Origin: Mogibacterium neglectum
GTDB lineage: Bacteria; Bacillota; Clostridia; Peptostreptococcales; Anaerovoracaceae
Direction: 5' to 3'
NCBI RefSeq assembly: GCF_030644205.1
Contig: NZ_CP128647.1
Location: 1,612,001-1,676,000 of the forward strand
DNA length: 64,000 nucleotides
This document shows, in pieces, positions 21,834 to 29,316 of the stretch; position 1 is the first letter of the stretch; each line of letters opens with the position of its first letter. The notes under the pieces were generated by a model. That model ran no database searches. It saw only the letters and a list, made by a program, of their open reading frames with translations, and had not been told where the DNA came from. Position numbers and translations under genes: made by a program.

Positions 21834-22202
21834 ATGAAAACATGGAAGCTGATATCTGGAATCTTGTCAATTGTTTTAGCTGCATTTGTATTATTCCAAT
21901 CAATGGCTGTTGGTTTAGGCAACTCTCTTTCTGAGAACGGAGAAGCAAGTGGAAGTGCTGGATTTTTAGTAGCAATTCTCTTAATTGCTGCCGGCATCAC
22001 AGCAATTGTAGTTAGAAAAAGCGTTAAAAAGGGTGCTCACATTGCATTAATTATCATGTATGGTTTAGCTGCAATTGTTGGTTTTACAATGGCAGGCAGT
22101 TATGAGGATCTAAAAATCTGGGCTGGTTGGTGCTTAATCTGTGCAATACTTGCTGTTGTTGCAATCATTAAATCAAAGAATATCACTGAAGAAGACAAAT
22201 AG
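21834..22202 (+). CDS. Four-helix membrane protein of the lysogeny module
   Basis: A 122-aa protein from ATG 21834, with AGGAGGAAC upstream. Starts MKTWKLISGILSIVLAAFVL and has about four hydrophobic helices, ending in a charged tail (SKNITEEDK). Small membrane proteins next to the repressor are often expressed in lysogens; superinfection exclusion is possible but not shown. It sits between the repressor and a duplicated piece of the repressor 3' end, which suggests it arrived as an insert. Confidence 0.6.
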   Translation: MKTWKLISGILSIVLAAFVLFQSMAVGLGNSLSENGEASGSAGFLVAILLIAAGITAIVVRKSVKKGAHIALIIMYGLAAIVGFTMAGSYEDLKIWAGWCLICAILAVVAIIKSKNITEEDK

Positions 22203-22213
22203 TCTTTTTAATA

Positions 22214-22301
22214 AAAATAGCCGCCCTGCGCCAACAGTAACGGCTATATCTCAGCATTATTGCGAGATTCAATGTTCGGGGTAAGTATATCAACAATAAC
22301 T
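22214..22301 (+). repeat. Structured element, copy 1
   Basis: AATAGCCGCCCTGCG-CCAACAGTAACGGCTAT forms a hairpin (ATAGCCG/CGGCTAT), followed by ATCTC...GAGAT and GTAAGTATATCAACAA. The same arrangement of parts (RCCGC, CTGCG, CAACAG, ACGG(C/T)TAT, AGTATATCA(A/G)C) is found again at 24053-24146. No coding frame. Nature unknown; may be an RNA structure or a terminator relic. Confidence 0.45.
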
Positions 22302-22335
22302 ATTTTTTTCAATTGTCTTGATGTAATAATCATTA

Positions 22336-22374
22336 ATTGTTGGTGAGTGTATTGGTACTTATCATGCTAGGTAG
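22336..22374 (+). pseudogene. Fragment of a second cI 3' end
   Basis: In frame it reads IVGECIGTYHAR then TAG, the same 12 residues that end the intact repressor. Nucleotide match to 21698-21735 is high but not perfect, with several third-position changes, and the bases before it (GATGTAATAATCATT) look like the preceding codons with one extra base. It is a relic of a second repressor allele. Confidence 0.7.
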
Positions 22375-22433
22375 TATAGATTGATTATACTGTTGTCGCA
22401 TTTAACAACGGTTTAGTTTATAATGGCAAGGTT

Positions 22434-22549
22434 GATTTGCTCGTGATTTGCTCGTGATTTTGTCAATTTGATATTGCGATTCATTAGCTAAATGCCTGAA
22501 TTCCAATGGATCCATTGTTTTTTTATACTCGTGATTTGCTCGTGATTTG
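22434..22549 (+). repeat. Direct repeats of TCGTGATTTGC before the Schlafen-type gene
   Basis: Units GATTTGCTCGT occur in tandem at 22434-22460 and again at 22528-22549, the latter touching the ribosome site of the following gene. About four units in all. They may be operator or iteron-like sites. The rest of the 359-bp gap (22203-22561) holds the structured element, the repressor fragment and AT-rich DNA. Confidence 0.55.
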
Positions 22550-22561
22550 AAAGGAGTAAAA

Positions 22562-24046
22562 ATGAAAACAGATTTGACTATGTTTGATTTGTTGAAAGAA
22601 CTACGAGAAAGTTCAACGGTAGAGCTAAAAGCAGCACATAAAGAGTTACCCAAAGAGTTTTGGCCTTCGTATTCAGCTTTTTGTAACACAGATGGTGGAG
22701 TTATTTTTTTAGGAGTAAAGGAATCACAACCGTACAACGAAATTGTGGGAGTAATTAATCCTGATAAGATTATGAAGGTCTTATGGGATCAACTATCAAA
22801 CCAACAAAAAGTTAGTTTTAATGCATTGTCTAATGATTCGATTCGCGTATTTACACAAGGTGACAAATCTATATTAATGATTGACATCCCTGAAGTGAGT
22901 TACCTGCACAAACCTGTGTTTCTCAATGGAAATTATTCCAACGCTTACATAAGATCAGGTGATGGGGATCGCAAAATTACAGATGCGCAACTGCGTGCCT
23001 TCATTAGAAATGCAACTCCAAATTCTAGCAGTGATATTCTGCTTGATGCAAAACTTAGTGATCTTGATCCTGTTACTATTGCTTTGTTCAAAGAAACAGT
23101 TACTTCTAGGAATCCGCACATCATTGATCCCGAGATGTCTCAAGAGCATTTTTTATTGAGGATTGGAGCTATAACAAAAGATGATTCAAATGTTTCACGT
23201 ATTAAAAAAGGTACTCTTTTATTCCTAGGTAAATACCAATCTATACGAAAGTTTTTCCCAAACTACTTCCTGGATTTTCAGAATAGGTCAAGTTCAGAAA
23301 GCAGATGGATAGATAGAGTTGCTACCGACGAACTTTCAGAAATTGAGATGAATATATATAATTTTTTTATGTCCGTCTCAGCAAAAATGAAGAATCAACT
23401 AAATCAAGCTTTCGATTTAGATGAAAATCAAGTTAGAACAACCACTGCTGACTTTGATACAGTAGTTCGTGAAGCATTTACTAATTGTCTAGCACATGCA
23501 GACTATGAACTTGCATCACCGTCAATAAAAATCGTTATGCATAACGGTTGGATTACTTTCACAAACCCCGGGCAGATGCTTATAACTAAAGGACAATTTT
23601 TTAGAGGTGGTCAATCAATACCACGAAACGAACTTATAATGACCTTCTTTAGATATATAGGTGCTTCAGAAAGACAAGGGGGCGGGGGACCTCAAATATA
23701 TGAAACTACAACGAGGCATTCTTTTCGTATGCCAGAGTTAAAAACATGCATAGATTATACAGAGTTAACAATTTGGTATATAGATTTAGTTGATTCATAT
23801 CCTGAACTTTCTAATGATGAAAAAGCTGTTTTTTCATATATAGTTAAATCCAGAGTGCAAGTTTCTACTAAAGAATTACAATCTAATTTGGGATTCACTG
23901 AATACAAGGTAAGAAATATATTAGCAAAACTAGTAAACGACGGAAAAATAGAAAAGATTGGAAATGGAAAGTCTACTAGATATCGAGTTGTGCTGGGAAG
24001 TGATGAATGGCTTACATCCGCTAGAATATTTCTATCTTCATTCTAA
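22562..24046 (+). CDS. Schlafen/AlbA_2-type ATP-binding protein (cargo gene)
   Basis: A 494-aa protein from ATG 22562 (AAAGGAGTAAAA upstream). Residues 10-150 are an AlbA_2/Schlafen-like domain: ESSTVELKAAHKELPKEFWP, AFCNTDGGVIFLGVKE and NAYIRSGDGDRKITDAQLRA. Residues 300-400 are a GHKL/HATPase_c_4-like part (TTTADFDTVVREAFTNCLAH ADYE; ITFTNPGQML). The C-terminus (430-480) is a winged helix. Such proteins are mostly of unknown function; some act as regulators or in phage defence. Placement beside the integrase and outside core phage functions marks it as cargo. Codon use looks more AT-rich than the late genes. Confidence 0.75.
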   Translation: MKTDLTMFDLLKELRESSTVELKAAHKELPKEFWPSYSAFCNTDGGVIFLGVKESQPYNEIVGVINPDKIMKVLWDQLSNQQKVSFNALSNDSIRVFTQGDKSILMIDIPEVSYLHKPVFLNGNYSNAYIRSGDGDRKITDAQLRAFIRNATPNSSSDILLDAKLSDLDPVTIALFKETVTSRNPHIIDPEMSQEHFLLRIGAITKDDSNVSRIKKGTLLFLGKYQSIRKFFPNYFLDFQNRSSSESRWIDRVATDELSEIEMNIYNFFMSVSAKMKNQLNQAFDLDENQVRTTTADFDTVVREAFTNCLAHADYELASPSIKIVMHNGWITFTNPGQMLITKGQFFRGGQSIPRNELIMTFFRYIGASERQGGGGPQIYETTTRHSFRMPELKTCIDYTELTIWYIDLVDSYPELSNDEKAVFSYIVKSRVQVSTKELQSNLGFTEYKVRNILAKLVNDGKIEKIGNGKSTRYRVVLGSDEWLTSARIFLSSF

Positions 24047-24052
24047 TAAGAA

Positions 24053-24146
24053 AAAATGACCGCACCTGCGGCAACAGGCACGGTTATAGAAATTGGCATC
24101 GCTTGATACACAAAGTTCCAACATGAGTATATCAGCGATGCCTTGT
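24053..24146 (+). repeat. Structured element, copy 2, before integrase
   Basis: AATGACCGCACCTGCGGCAA then CAGGCACGGTTAT, followed by a perfect inverted repeat GGCATCGCT (24095-24103) / AGCGATGCC (24134-24142) that encloses GAGTATATC. It resembles the element at 22214-22301 in order of motifs. It lies in the 145-bp gap before the integrase. Confidence 0.45.
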
Positions 24147-24191
24147 TATTACAAGCAGGGTACTTTTTGTGCCTAAATCAAGGAGGCTGAT

Positions 24192-25214
24192 ATGGATTAT
24201 ATTCGTAGGTCATTCACATATAATGGTAAACGGTATTGTGTGTATGGAAAGACTGAGCGAGAAGCGATTGAAAAACTTGTATTAAAACGTCAAGCTCTTG
24301 AGAATGATGAATTGGTTAATCCTGCAAAACGAACAGTATCATCATGGGCGATTGAGTGTGTTGAGACATATAAGGTACGGCAAAGCTCTATCACTCGTGA
24401 GAAGTATCTACAGAAAATGCAGTCATATGTCCTCAAGGAGATTGGATCTATGCTACTCAAAGATGTATCGCCTATCGTGTGTCAGCAGGTATTAAATCTA
24501 AAGGCTGATAAGTCTAAGGCCACTATAAATGATACCTATCAAATGTTACGTTTTATATTTAAGTATGCGAAAATCAATAAATTTATTAGCAGTGACCCAA
24601 CGGAGCACCTCGCAAAACCAACTGGATACTATAATCCTAGACGATCATTTACAGTTTCGGAAGAGAAGCATTTTTTAAATGTGCTAGACAACCATTATGA
24701 GCCTCTTTATTTTGCGTTAATGTACTATGCTGGATGCCGACCATCTGAAGCTTCATCAGTTGAATTCAGAGATATAGTAATGCGTGAGGATGTCAGATAC
24801 TTGCATATAAGAGGCACCAAGACAAAGGCTGCAGATAGATACGTTCCTATTGTAGATGGACTTGCAAGATTTATTCCCTCTTCAGCTAGTCCTTTTGAGC
24901 TACTCTGTAAAAATAGATATGGAAAAGCTTTGAATAAAGATAACAAAAGGCGAGTATGGGCACACCTCTGCAGGTTAATGAATATTGATATGGGATGTAA
25001 GATATATAGAAATCAGTTGCTTCCACCATACCCACTAGCTACAGATATTTCTGCATATTCGTTGCGCCACACGTTTTGCACGAATCTACAAAAGCGAGGC
25101 GTGGATATTAGAACAGCTCAATATCTGATGGGGCATGCTGACATTCAAATGACAGCCAATATATATACTCACGTTGATTTTGAAATTATAAACCAGGCAG
25201 CAGCGTTAATGTGA
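24192..25214 (+). CDS. int: Tyrosine recombinase (prophage integrase)
   Basis: A 340-aa phage integrase. The N-terminal arm-binding part is 1-60, SAM-like core-binding 50-140, catalytic domain 155-340. Catalytic residues visible: R183 (AGCRPSEA), Lys in GTKTKA (210/212), R292 (SAYSLRHTF, Tyr in place of the usual first His), H315 (MGHAD) and Y325 (NIYTHVD). AAGGAGG lies before the ATG at 24192. It lies next to the tRNA-Arg-derived attachment site 65 bp downstream and faces it. Confidence 0.93.
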   Translation: MDYIRRSFTYNGKRYCVYGKTEREAIEKLVLKRQALENDELVNPAKRTVSSWAIECVETYKVRQSSITREKYLQKMQSYVLKEIGSMLLKDVSPIVCQQVLNLKADKSKATINDTYQMLRFIFKYAKINKFISSDPTEHLAKPTGYYNPRRSFTVSEEKHFLNVLDNHYEPLYFALMYYAGCRPSEASSVEFRDIVMREDVRYLHIRGTKTKAADRYVPIVDGLARFIPSSASPFELLCKNRYGKALNKDNKRRVWAHLCRLMNIDMGCKIYRNQLLPPYPLATDISAYSLRHTFCTNLQKRGVDIRTAQYLMGHADIQMTANIYTHVDFEIINQAAALM

Positions 25215-25278
25215 TACCGTGTTACTCTCTGCGATAATAGGTGCTACAGCCATTGAAATTACTGATTATTAAGCTGTA

Positions 25279-25323
25279 CTCCTAAAGCGGGTGTCGGAGG
25301 TTCGAATCCTCTTCGGGACACCA
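25279..25323 (+). other. attR: 3' piece of tRNA-Arg(CCT)
   Basis: CTCCTAA (anticodon loop, CCT), AGCGG, GTGTC, GGAGG-TTCGAAT-CCTCT (T arm), TCGGGAC-A-CCA (acceptor end). No matching 5' half (expected GTCCCGA start) precedes it; the sequence before is phage DNA. So it is the 45-nt duplicated 3' end left at the right junction. The intact tRNA should be at the other prophage end, off the left edge. Confidence 0.8.
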
Positions 25324-25329
25324 TTTAAA

Positions 25330-25364
25330 AACACCGCAATTCTAACGAGTTGCGGTGTTTTTGT
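25330..25364 (+). terminator. Intrinsic terminator of the tRNA locus
   Basis: AACACCGCAA-N10-TTGCGGTGTT, perfect 10-bp stem, followed by TTTTGTTTG. It is host DNA after the attachment site. Confidence 0.8.
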
Positions 25365-25378
25365 TTGTCAAAATTCTT

Positions 25379-25855
25379 TTACATACTAGTATAGTGCTCA
25401 AGCACCGCAGACGTAGCTCCCTTCGAGCTAGACTCAACTGCGATTCCCAGGATTTCCTTAACCAGCTTGAAATTATCCGTGGCATTTCTCTTCCAGTCCG
25501 CAAATTCAGGCCCAAGAATATAATCTTGATACTCTAAACTATCTTCTGGTCTACCTTCAATTCTGACGAGAAGCCCTTTATCACGCATAACCCTCACTAC
25601 AGTTCGCACTTCATCGTCCGTCGAGTAGAATAACTCTGGTACCAGCTTTACCTTCCTCTGAATTGCGTCGGAAACGAACAAGTATAAACGCAACTCCTTA
25701 TTTACAAACCTCTTATCGGGTATGTAAACAGGTTCGGTATCGTCAGGAATTTGAAACTGCCTTTTATCCTTCTTTATCCCGTAGTATTCGCAGATACCGT
25801 CTACTTCTCTCTTCGTTAAGTTATATTTTGTTTGAAACTGTTTCTTTGTAAGCAT
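25379..25855 (-). CDS. Hypothetical protein with N-terminal HTH-like segment
   Basis: A 158-aa protein (MLTKKQFQTKYNLTKREVDG). Residues 1-30 look like a helix-turn-helix; residues 60-110 (YLFVSDAIQRKVKLVPELFY, DDEVRTVVRVMRDKGLLVRI) look like a winged-helix arrangement. No family recognised. It abuts the prophage right end, so it is either chromosomal or part of a neighbouring older element. Confidence 0.5.
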   Translation of the reverse strand: MLTKKQFQTKYNLTKREVDGICEYYGIKKDKRQFQIPDDTEPVYIPDKRFVNKELRLYLFVSDAIQRKVKLVPELFYSTDDEVRTVVRVMRDKGLLVRIEGRPEDSLEYQDYILGPEFADWKRNATDNFKLVKEILGIAVESSSKGATSAVLEHYTSM

Positions 25856-25989
25856 CTATATCACCTAATTTTTTGAGACTTAATCTGTCACTATGATAAC
25901 ATATGAGAGAATACTAAAAAGGCTATTTTTCAGTATAATAGTGCCGGATTTTCAGTTATTAATTGCTTCTGTTATAATAACGAACATAT

Positions 25990-26018
25990 CAGGAGCTGGC
26001 ACTCCTGGTTTTTCTTTT
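25990..26018 (+). terminator. Small hairpin with T-run in a gene-free gap
   Basis: CAGGAG-CTGGCA-CTCCTG followed by GTTTTTCTTTT. No plus-strand gene precedes it closely; a TATAAT lies about 20 nt upstream (TTCTGTTATAATAACG), so a very short RNA is conceivable. The rest of the 264-bp gap is AT-rich with nothing else visible. Confidence 0.4.
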
Positions 26019-26119
26019 GCGTGTATACATGACGCTTAATATCATTTCTTGGTTATTAACAATATAACACAGCTTTATTTATATACAATGTTACTTCTAT
26101 AACGATAGGATATGCAACT

Positions 26120-26383
26120 TTAATGAATACCTAACCCTACAATAATCATAAAATTTAACGATAGAAACATAACCGTCATGTTAGCATCTTTCTTTTCTTT
26201 CTCGAGCATTTTATATGTATATATTAAGACTAATATAATGGATATTGCCGATCCAGTTTTAATAGCAGAATGTAATGGGGATACATCAAACATGGTATAT
26301 ATTCCATAAGCCATAAAGAAAACAGCTTCATAGATATATATTATATTTTTATATAAATTACTCATTTTTTTCATAAACCTCAT
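26120..26383 (-). CDS. 87-aa membrane protein
   Basis: Starts MRFMKKMSNLYKNIIYIYEA; three hydrophobic segments, around residues 15-30, 44-58 and 69-85, with KMLEKEKKDAN between the last two. GGAGG is 12 nt upstream. Very AT-rich and rich in Ile/Tyr. It may be a bacteriocin-immunity-type or stress membrane protein, but nothing specific can be read. Confidence 0.5.
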   Translation of the reverse strand: MRFMKKMSNLYKNIIYIYEAVFFMAYGIYTMFDVSPLHSAIKTGSAISIILVLIYTYKMLEKEKKDANMTVMFLSLNFMIIVGLGIH

Positions 26384-26444
26384 TTTCGTGAAACACCTCC
26401 TATTTCGTATGAATATCTAACCAAACGCATTCCAGCTCTATATC

Positions 26445-26603
26445 TCACATGTCTGTATTTTTCATTTTTTTTAGTGAAAAGTTTAATATCAAGCATAAGA
26501 TTGAAAGAACAACAAATATTATTAAATTAATCTTATTATATTCAAATAGCGCTATTAATGTAATAAGGCATATACTCGTTACTAGATTAATTAACATCTT
26601 CAT
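26445..26603 (-). CDS. 52-aa membrane peptide
   Basis: Start at ATG 26601-26603 (MKMLINLVTSICLITLIALF) with a strong GGAGGT 5 nt upstream; a longer frame runs up to 26741 without a ribosome site. Two hydrophobic stretches and a basic end (SLKKMKNTDM). Same style as the next downstream small membrane gene, 61 bp away. Confidence 0.5.
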   Translation of the reverse strand: MKMLINLVTSICLITLIALFEYNKINLIIFVVLSILCLILNFSLKKMKNTDM

Positions 26604-26779
26604 AAGTACCTCCAAAAGTATTATATATATGTTTGAAATTAAATTATCTAACTTACAATTAACATTTACACACAAAAAATACAAGTATTGAATATAATAT
26701 TTATACGGTACACTATGAAATTTACAATTGTAATATTTCACACAAGAATTATTAAGTAAATCGAGACAAGCGAGGCCAC

Positions 26780-27541
26780 ATGATCGAACTCAGAAATGAT
26801 ACATCGGTAAAATACAGCTACGACGAGTGGATGGAGTTTTTACGAGAAAATGATAAGCACAGGCTGCAGATAGATTTCTCGAATGAGACCAATCTACCTG
26901 CCGATATCAAGGCACTGATACTGCCTTCTGTTTCTGCGTTTCAAATCGGTGAGCATAGCGATGGGATTCATCTGCTCAAGGCGGCAGAGGGGTTCGCTCG
27001 CAAGTTTAATGAACCTACATATCCCGAGGTCATGAAACTATTTATAAGAGAGGAGAATTTCCACTCCTCATACCTAGGCGAATTTATGCGCTATTACGAG
27101 CTTCCGCTCCGTAAGAGCAATTTCCTCGATAAGACATTTCGCCGCCTCCGTAGACGCAGCGATATCCGCCCTGAGGTCGTAACTCTCGTAACGGCAGAGA
27201 TTATAGCCCTCTCTTATTACTCAGCTCTCAGTGATGCTACGAACTCACCGGCGCTAAAGAGAATTTGCGCTCAGATGCTTCACGATGAGCTTCCTCACGT
27301 GATTTTTCAATCTTATACACTAGGCCATTTTAAGCAAGGCAGATGTCTTAAGCTTCAAAGACGGCTCCTCATGAGAGCTACAACTCTCGCTGTCTGGACT
27401 GCGTACGGAAAAGTATTTCGCGCATCAGGCTGGACATATTCTAAATTCAAGCAGGAAAATCTCGGCTATCTAAAGCAGTCTGAAGATATAGCCAGCGATA
27501 TAGCTCTATGTTTTGCTTCGGAAATCGGGCAACAGAGATAG
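26780..27541 (+). CDS. Ferritin-like di-iron fold protein
   Basis: A 253-aa protein. Metal-type motifs sit on predicted helices: FIREENFHSSYLGEFMRYYE (ExxxH), VTAEIIALSYYSAL (E), and MLHDELPHVIFQ (DExxH). This is the pattern of a ferritin-like four-helix di-iron protein. The C-terminus is basic (RCLKLQRRLLMRAT). GAGG precedes the ATG. Substrate unknown; roles could be oxidation or desaturation chemistry or iron handling. A strong hairpin follows the gene. Confidence 0.6.
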   Translation: MIELRNDTSVKYSYDEWMEFLRENDKHRLQIDFSNETNLPADIKALILPSVSAFQIGEHSDGIHLLKAAEGFARKFNEPTYPEVMKLFIREENFHSSYLGEFMRYYELPLRKSNFLDKTFRRLRRRSDIRPEVVTLVTAEIIALSYYSALSDATNSPALKRICAQMLHDELPHVIFQSYTLGHFKQGRCLKLQRRLLMRATTLAVWTAYGKVFRASGWTYSKFKQENLGYLKQSEDIASDIALCFASEIGQQR

Positions 27542-27565
27542 TTAAAGTCACTTATATAGATGACC

Positions 27566-27597
27566 AGCATGTACTAAAAAAGTACATGCTATTATTT
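27566..27597 (+). terminator. Terminator after the ferritin-like gene
   Basis: AGCATGTAC-N7-GTACATGCT, perfect 9-bp stem, followed by ATTATTTT. Confidence 0.7.
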
Positions 27598-27610
27598 TGC
27601 ATAAATCTCA

Positions 27611-27639
27611 TTGACAATATCGTAATACGATATTATATT
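27611..27639 (+). promoter_or_regulatory. Promoter of the padR-DUF2812 operon
   Basis: TTGACA (27611-27616), 17-nt spacer, TATATT (27634-27639). The first operator palindrome fills the spacer exactly. Confidence 0.75.
27616..27634. promoter_or_regulatory. PadR operator 1
   Basis: AATATCG-TAATA-CGATATT, perfect 7-bp arms with 5-nt spacer, lying between -35 and -10. Autorepression by the PadR protein encoded just downstream is the obvious inference. Confidence 0.7.
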
Positions 27640-27648
27640 TTAGCTAGA

Positions 27649-27667
27649 AATATCGATTAACGATATT
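27649..27667. promoter_or_regulatory. PadR operator 2
   Basis: AATATCG-ATTAA-CGATATT, identical arms and spacing to operator 1, centred 33 bp downstream (about three helical turns), covering the start region of the transcript. Confidence 0.7.
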
Positions 27668-27709
27668 AGAAAAGCTTACAGCAAATTTGATCAATGGGTG
27701 GTGCTATAC

Positions 27710-28027
27710 ATGGCAAAAAAATCATTGGAACCATTAACCGAGCCGATGTTCTACATACTGCTTTGTTTCCACCGCTCTGATATGTGCGGGACGGAGATAT
27801 CGAGTTATGTAAATGATCTCACGGACGGAAGGGTCAAGCTCGGACCAGGGACTCTGTACTCACTCCTCTCACTTTTTCAGGCAGAGGAATTAATACGTAA
27901 GCTGCCCCCAGATGGCAGGAGAATTTCTTACAGCATTACAGAGCGCGGAGAACAGTTATATCAGGATGAAATCTGTAGATTAGAAGCATGCCTTAGTGAT
28001 GCACGGAGGTGCAGTTATGAGCGATAG
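27710..28027 (+). CDS. PadR-family transcriptional regulator
   Basis: A 105-aa regulator from ATG 27710; GTG at 27698 is an alternative. Winged-helix signature: MFYILLCFHRSDMCGTEISS, KLGPGTLYSLLSLFQAEELI and GRRISYSITERGEQLY, then a short dimer helix. PadR proteins usually repress neighbouring membrane-protein genes in response to small molecules. It overlaps the next gene by 11 nt (start inside the last codons), so the two are coupled. Confidence 0.85.
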   Translation: MAKKSLEPLTEPMFYILLCFHRSDMCGTEISSYVNDLTDGRVKLGPGTLYSLLSLFQAEELIRKLPPDGRRISYSITERGEQLYQDEICRLEACLSDARRCSYER

Positions 28028-29267
28028 GATTAAACAGAAGATTTGTTATTTTGGTCTTTCCGACATATATCAGGAACAGAATTGGCTTGAGGATCTGGCT
28101 AGGAGAGGGCTCCTTCTCACATATACTGGCTACTTTATATACGACTTTGCATATGGCGAGCCAACTGAAAGAAGATACCGAATTCTGCCAGAGAAAAGAA
28201 AGAAGATTGAACAGGAAGAGCTGGATATATATGAGTCCTGCGGATGGACATGTGTGCGAGGAACGCATGCATCGACTGTGTTCTATACAGACGATCAGAA
28301 TGCGCCCGAGCCTTTTACAGATGTAGTTACGGAGAAGAAGTATTATGTTAAGCGATTGTTCTCTACACTCATTACATCTATAGTTACTGCGATTTACATA
28401 CTGTGGATTCTAAGACCCAACACGTATAGCTTTATCTTAAATCCAGTTGACTTTTATTATCAGTTAGCTGATCAGCCATCTCCACTCATATGCCTATATT
28501 TAGTGATATGTCCATTATTAGTGTTGTTCTATCTAGGGATTATCTTTAAATACGTTAGGTTAATATGGCAACTGAAAAGAGAAACTTTTAAAAGGACTTA
28601 CGGCTTTAAGTCCAGACGTTATGTAAATATGATTTTAACTAATGCGATTATCGTGCTGATGGTGGGTCTCTTTATATATGTGATCTTCGTGCCAGATAAG
28701 AGAGTCATGACAAGCAGCTTCAAAGAAGCTTTGGCATATAAGGATGCTGAGCTTGTAAGGTTTTCCGAATTTGACCCATCCGCTTGGGATGAGGTCCATT
28801 CGAATATGATAGTAAGAAATGGTAATAACAATATCGATAATCCTGACATAACATACGAGACAAGTTACGACCGTAATGTCATGATGACAAAGATGTCCTC
28901 GGAAGACCTATCTGTCTCTTCTAAAACAGATAAGGGTAATCCACCAGTGGCAGGGCTTAACTATCATGTTCAGCTATACAAGGCTAAGTCGTCTAAAATT
29001 GCTGCACGCTTTATGTCATCTAATATAGAAAATCAGCTGGAAGGAATGAATTTCGACGTATCAGAGAGACGCATCCGAGATATGAAGTTTAAATATAGTG
29101 GTCTAGATTACGCGGCATATATCAGAGCTTCTAAAACGGATGAATTTGCATATGCATTAGATACACAGATGCTTTTCCTCAGAAAGGGAAATAAATATGT
29201 CGTTGTTACATATAGCGGTCCTGTCGATCTGAAGTCGAAGGTTGGGCTCTTTGCATCGAAGATGTAG
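28017..29267 (+). CDS. DUF2812 membrane protein, copy 1
   Basis: A 416-aa protein from ATG 28017. Residues 5-110 are a DUF2812 domain (DIYQEQNWLEDLARRGLLLT, ERRYRILP, EELDIYESCGW). Transmembrane helices lie near 115-135, 160-185 and 205-228. Residues 230-416 form a C-terminal, probably extracytoplasmic domain ending LRKGNKYVVVTYSGPVDLKS. DUF2812 genes are usually paired with PadR regulators. The protein could be a sensor or export component; function is unknown. Confidence 0.75.
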   Translation: MSDRIKQKICYFGLSDIYQEQNWLEDLARRGLLLTYTGYFIYDFAYGEPTERRYRILPEKRKKIEQEELDIYESCGWTCVRGTHASTVFYTDDQNAPEPFTDVVTEKKYYVKRLFSTLITSIVTAIYILWILRPNTYSFILNPVDFYYQLADQPSPLICLYLVICPLLVLFYLGIIFKYVRLIWQLKRETFKRTYGFKSRRYVNMILTNAIIVLMVGLFIYVIFVPDKRVMTSSFKEALAYKDAELVRFSEFDPSAWDEVHSNMIVRNGNNNIDNPDITYETSYDRNVMMTKMSSEDLSVSSKTDKGNPPVAGLNYHVQLYKAKSSKIAARFMSSNIENQLEGMNFDVSERRIRDMKFKYSGLDYAAYIRASKTDEFAYALDTQMLFLRKGNKYVVVTYSGPVDLKSKVGLFASKM

Positions 29268-29316
29268 CTACATTGTATTCCATTGTTATCGCAAAATGTT
29301 CAACACGAGGTGTGTC

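Noticed and set aside
22434-22549. Direct repeats TCGTGATTTGC considered as a CRISPR fragment
   Set aside because: Units are 11 bp, directly adjacent within a pair, with no spacer of constant length and no cas genes.
25279-25323. Reading this as a complete tRNA gene
   Set aside because: The upstream bases do not form the 5' acceptor, D arm or 5' anticodon stem (CTGTA cannot pair with AGCGG).
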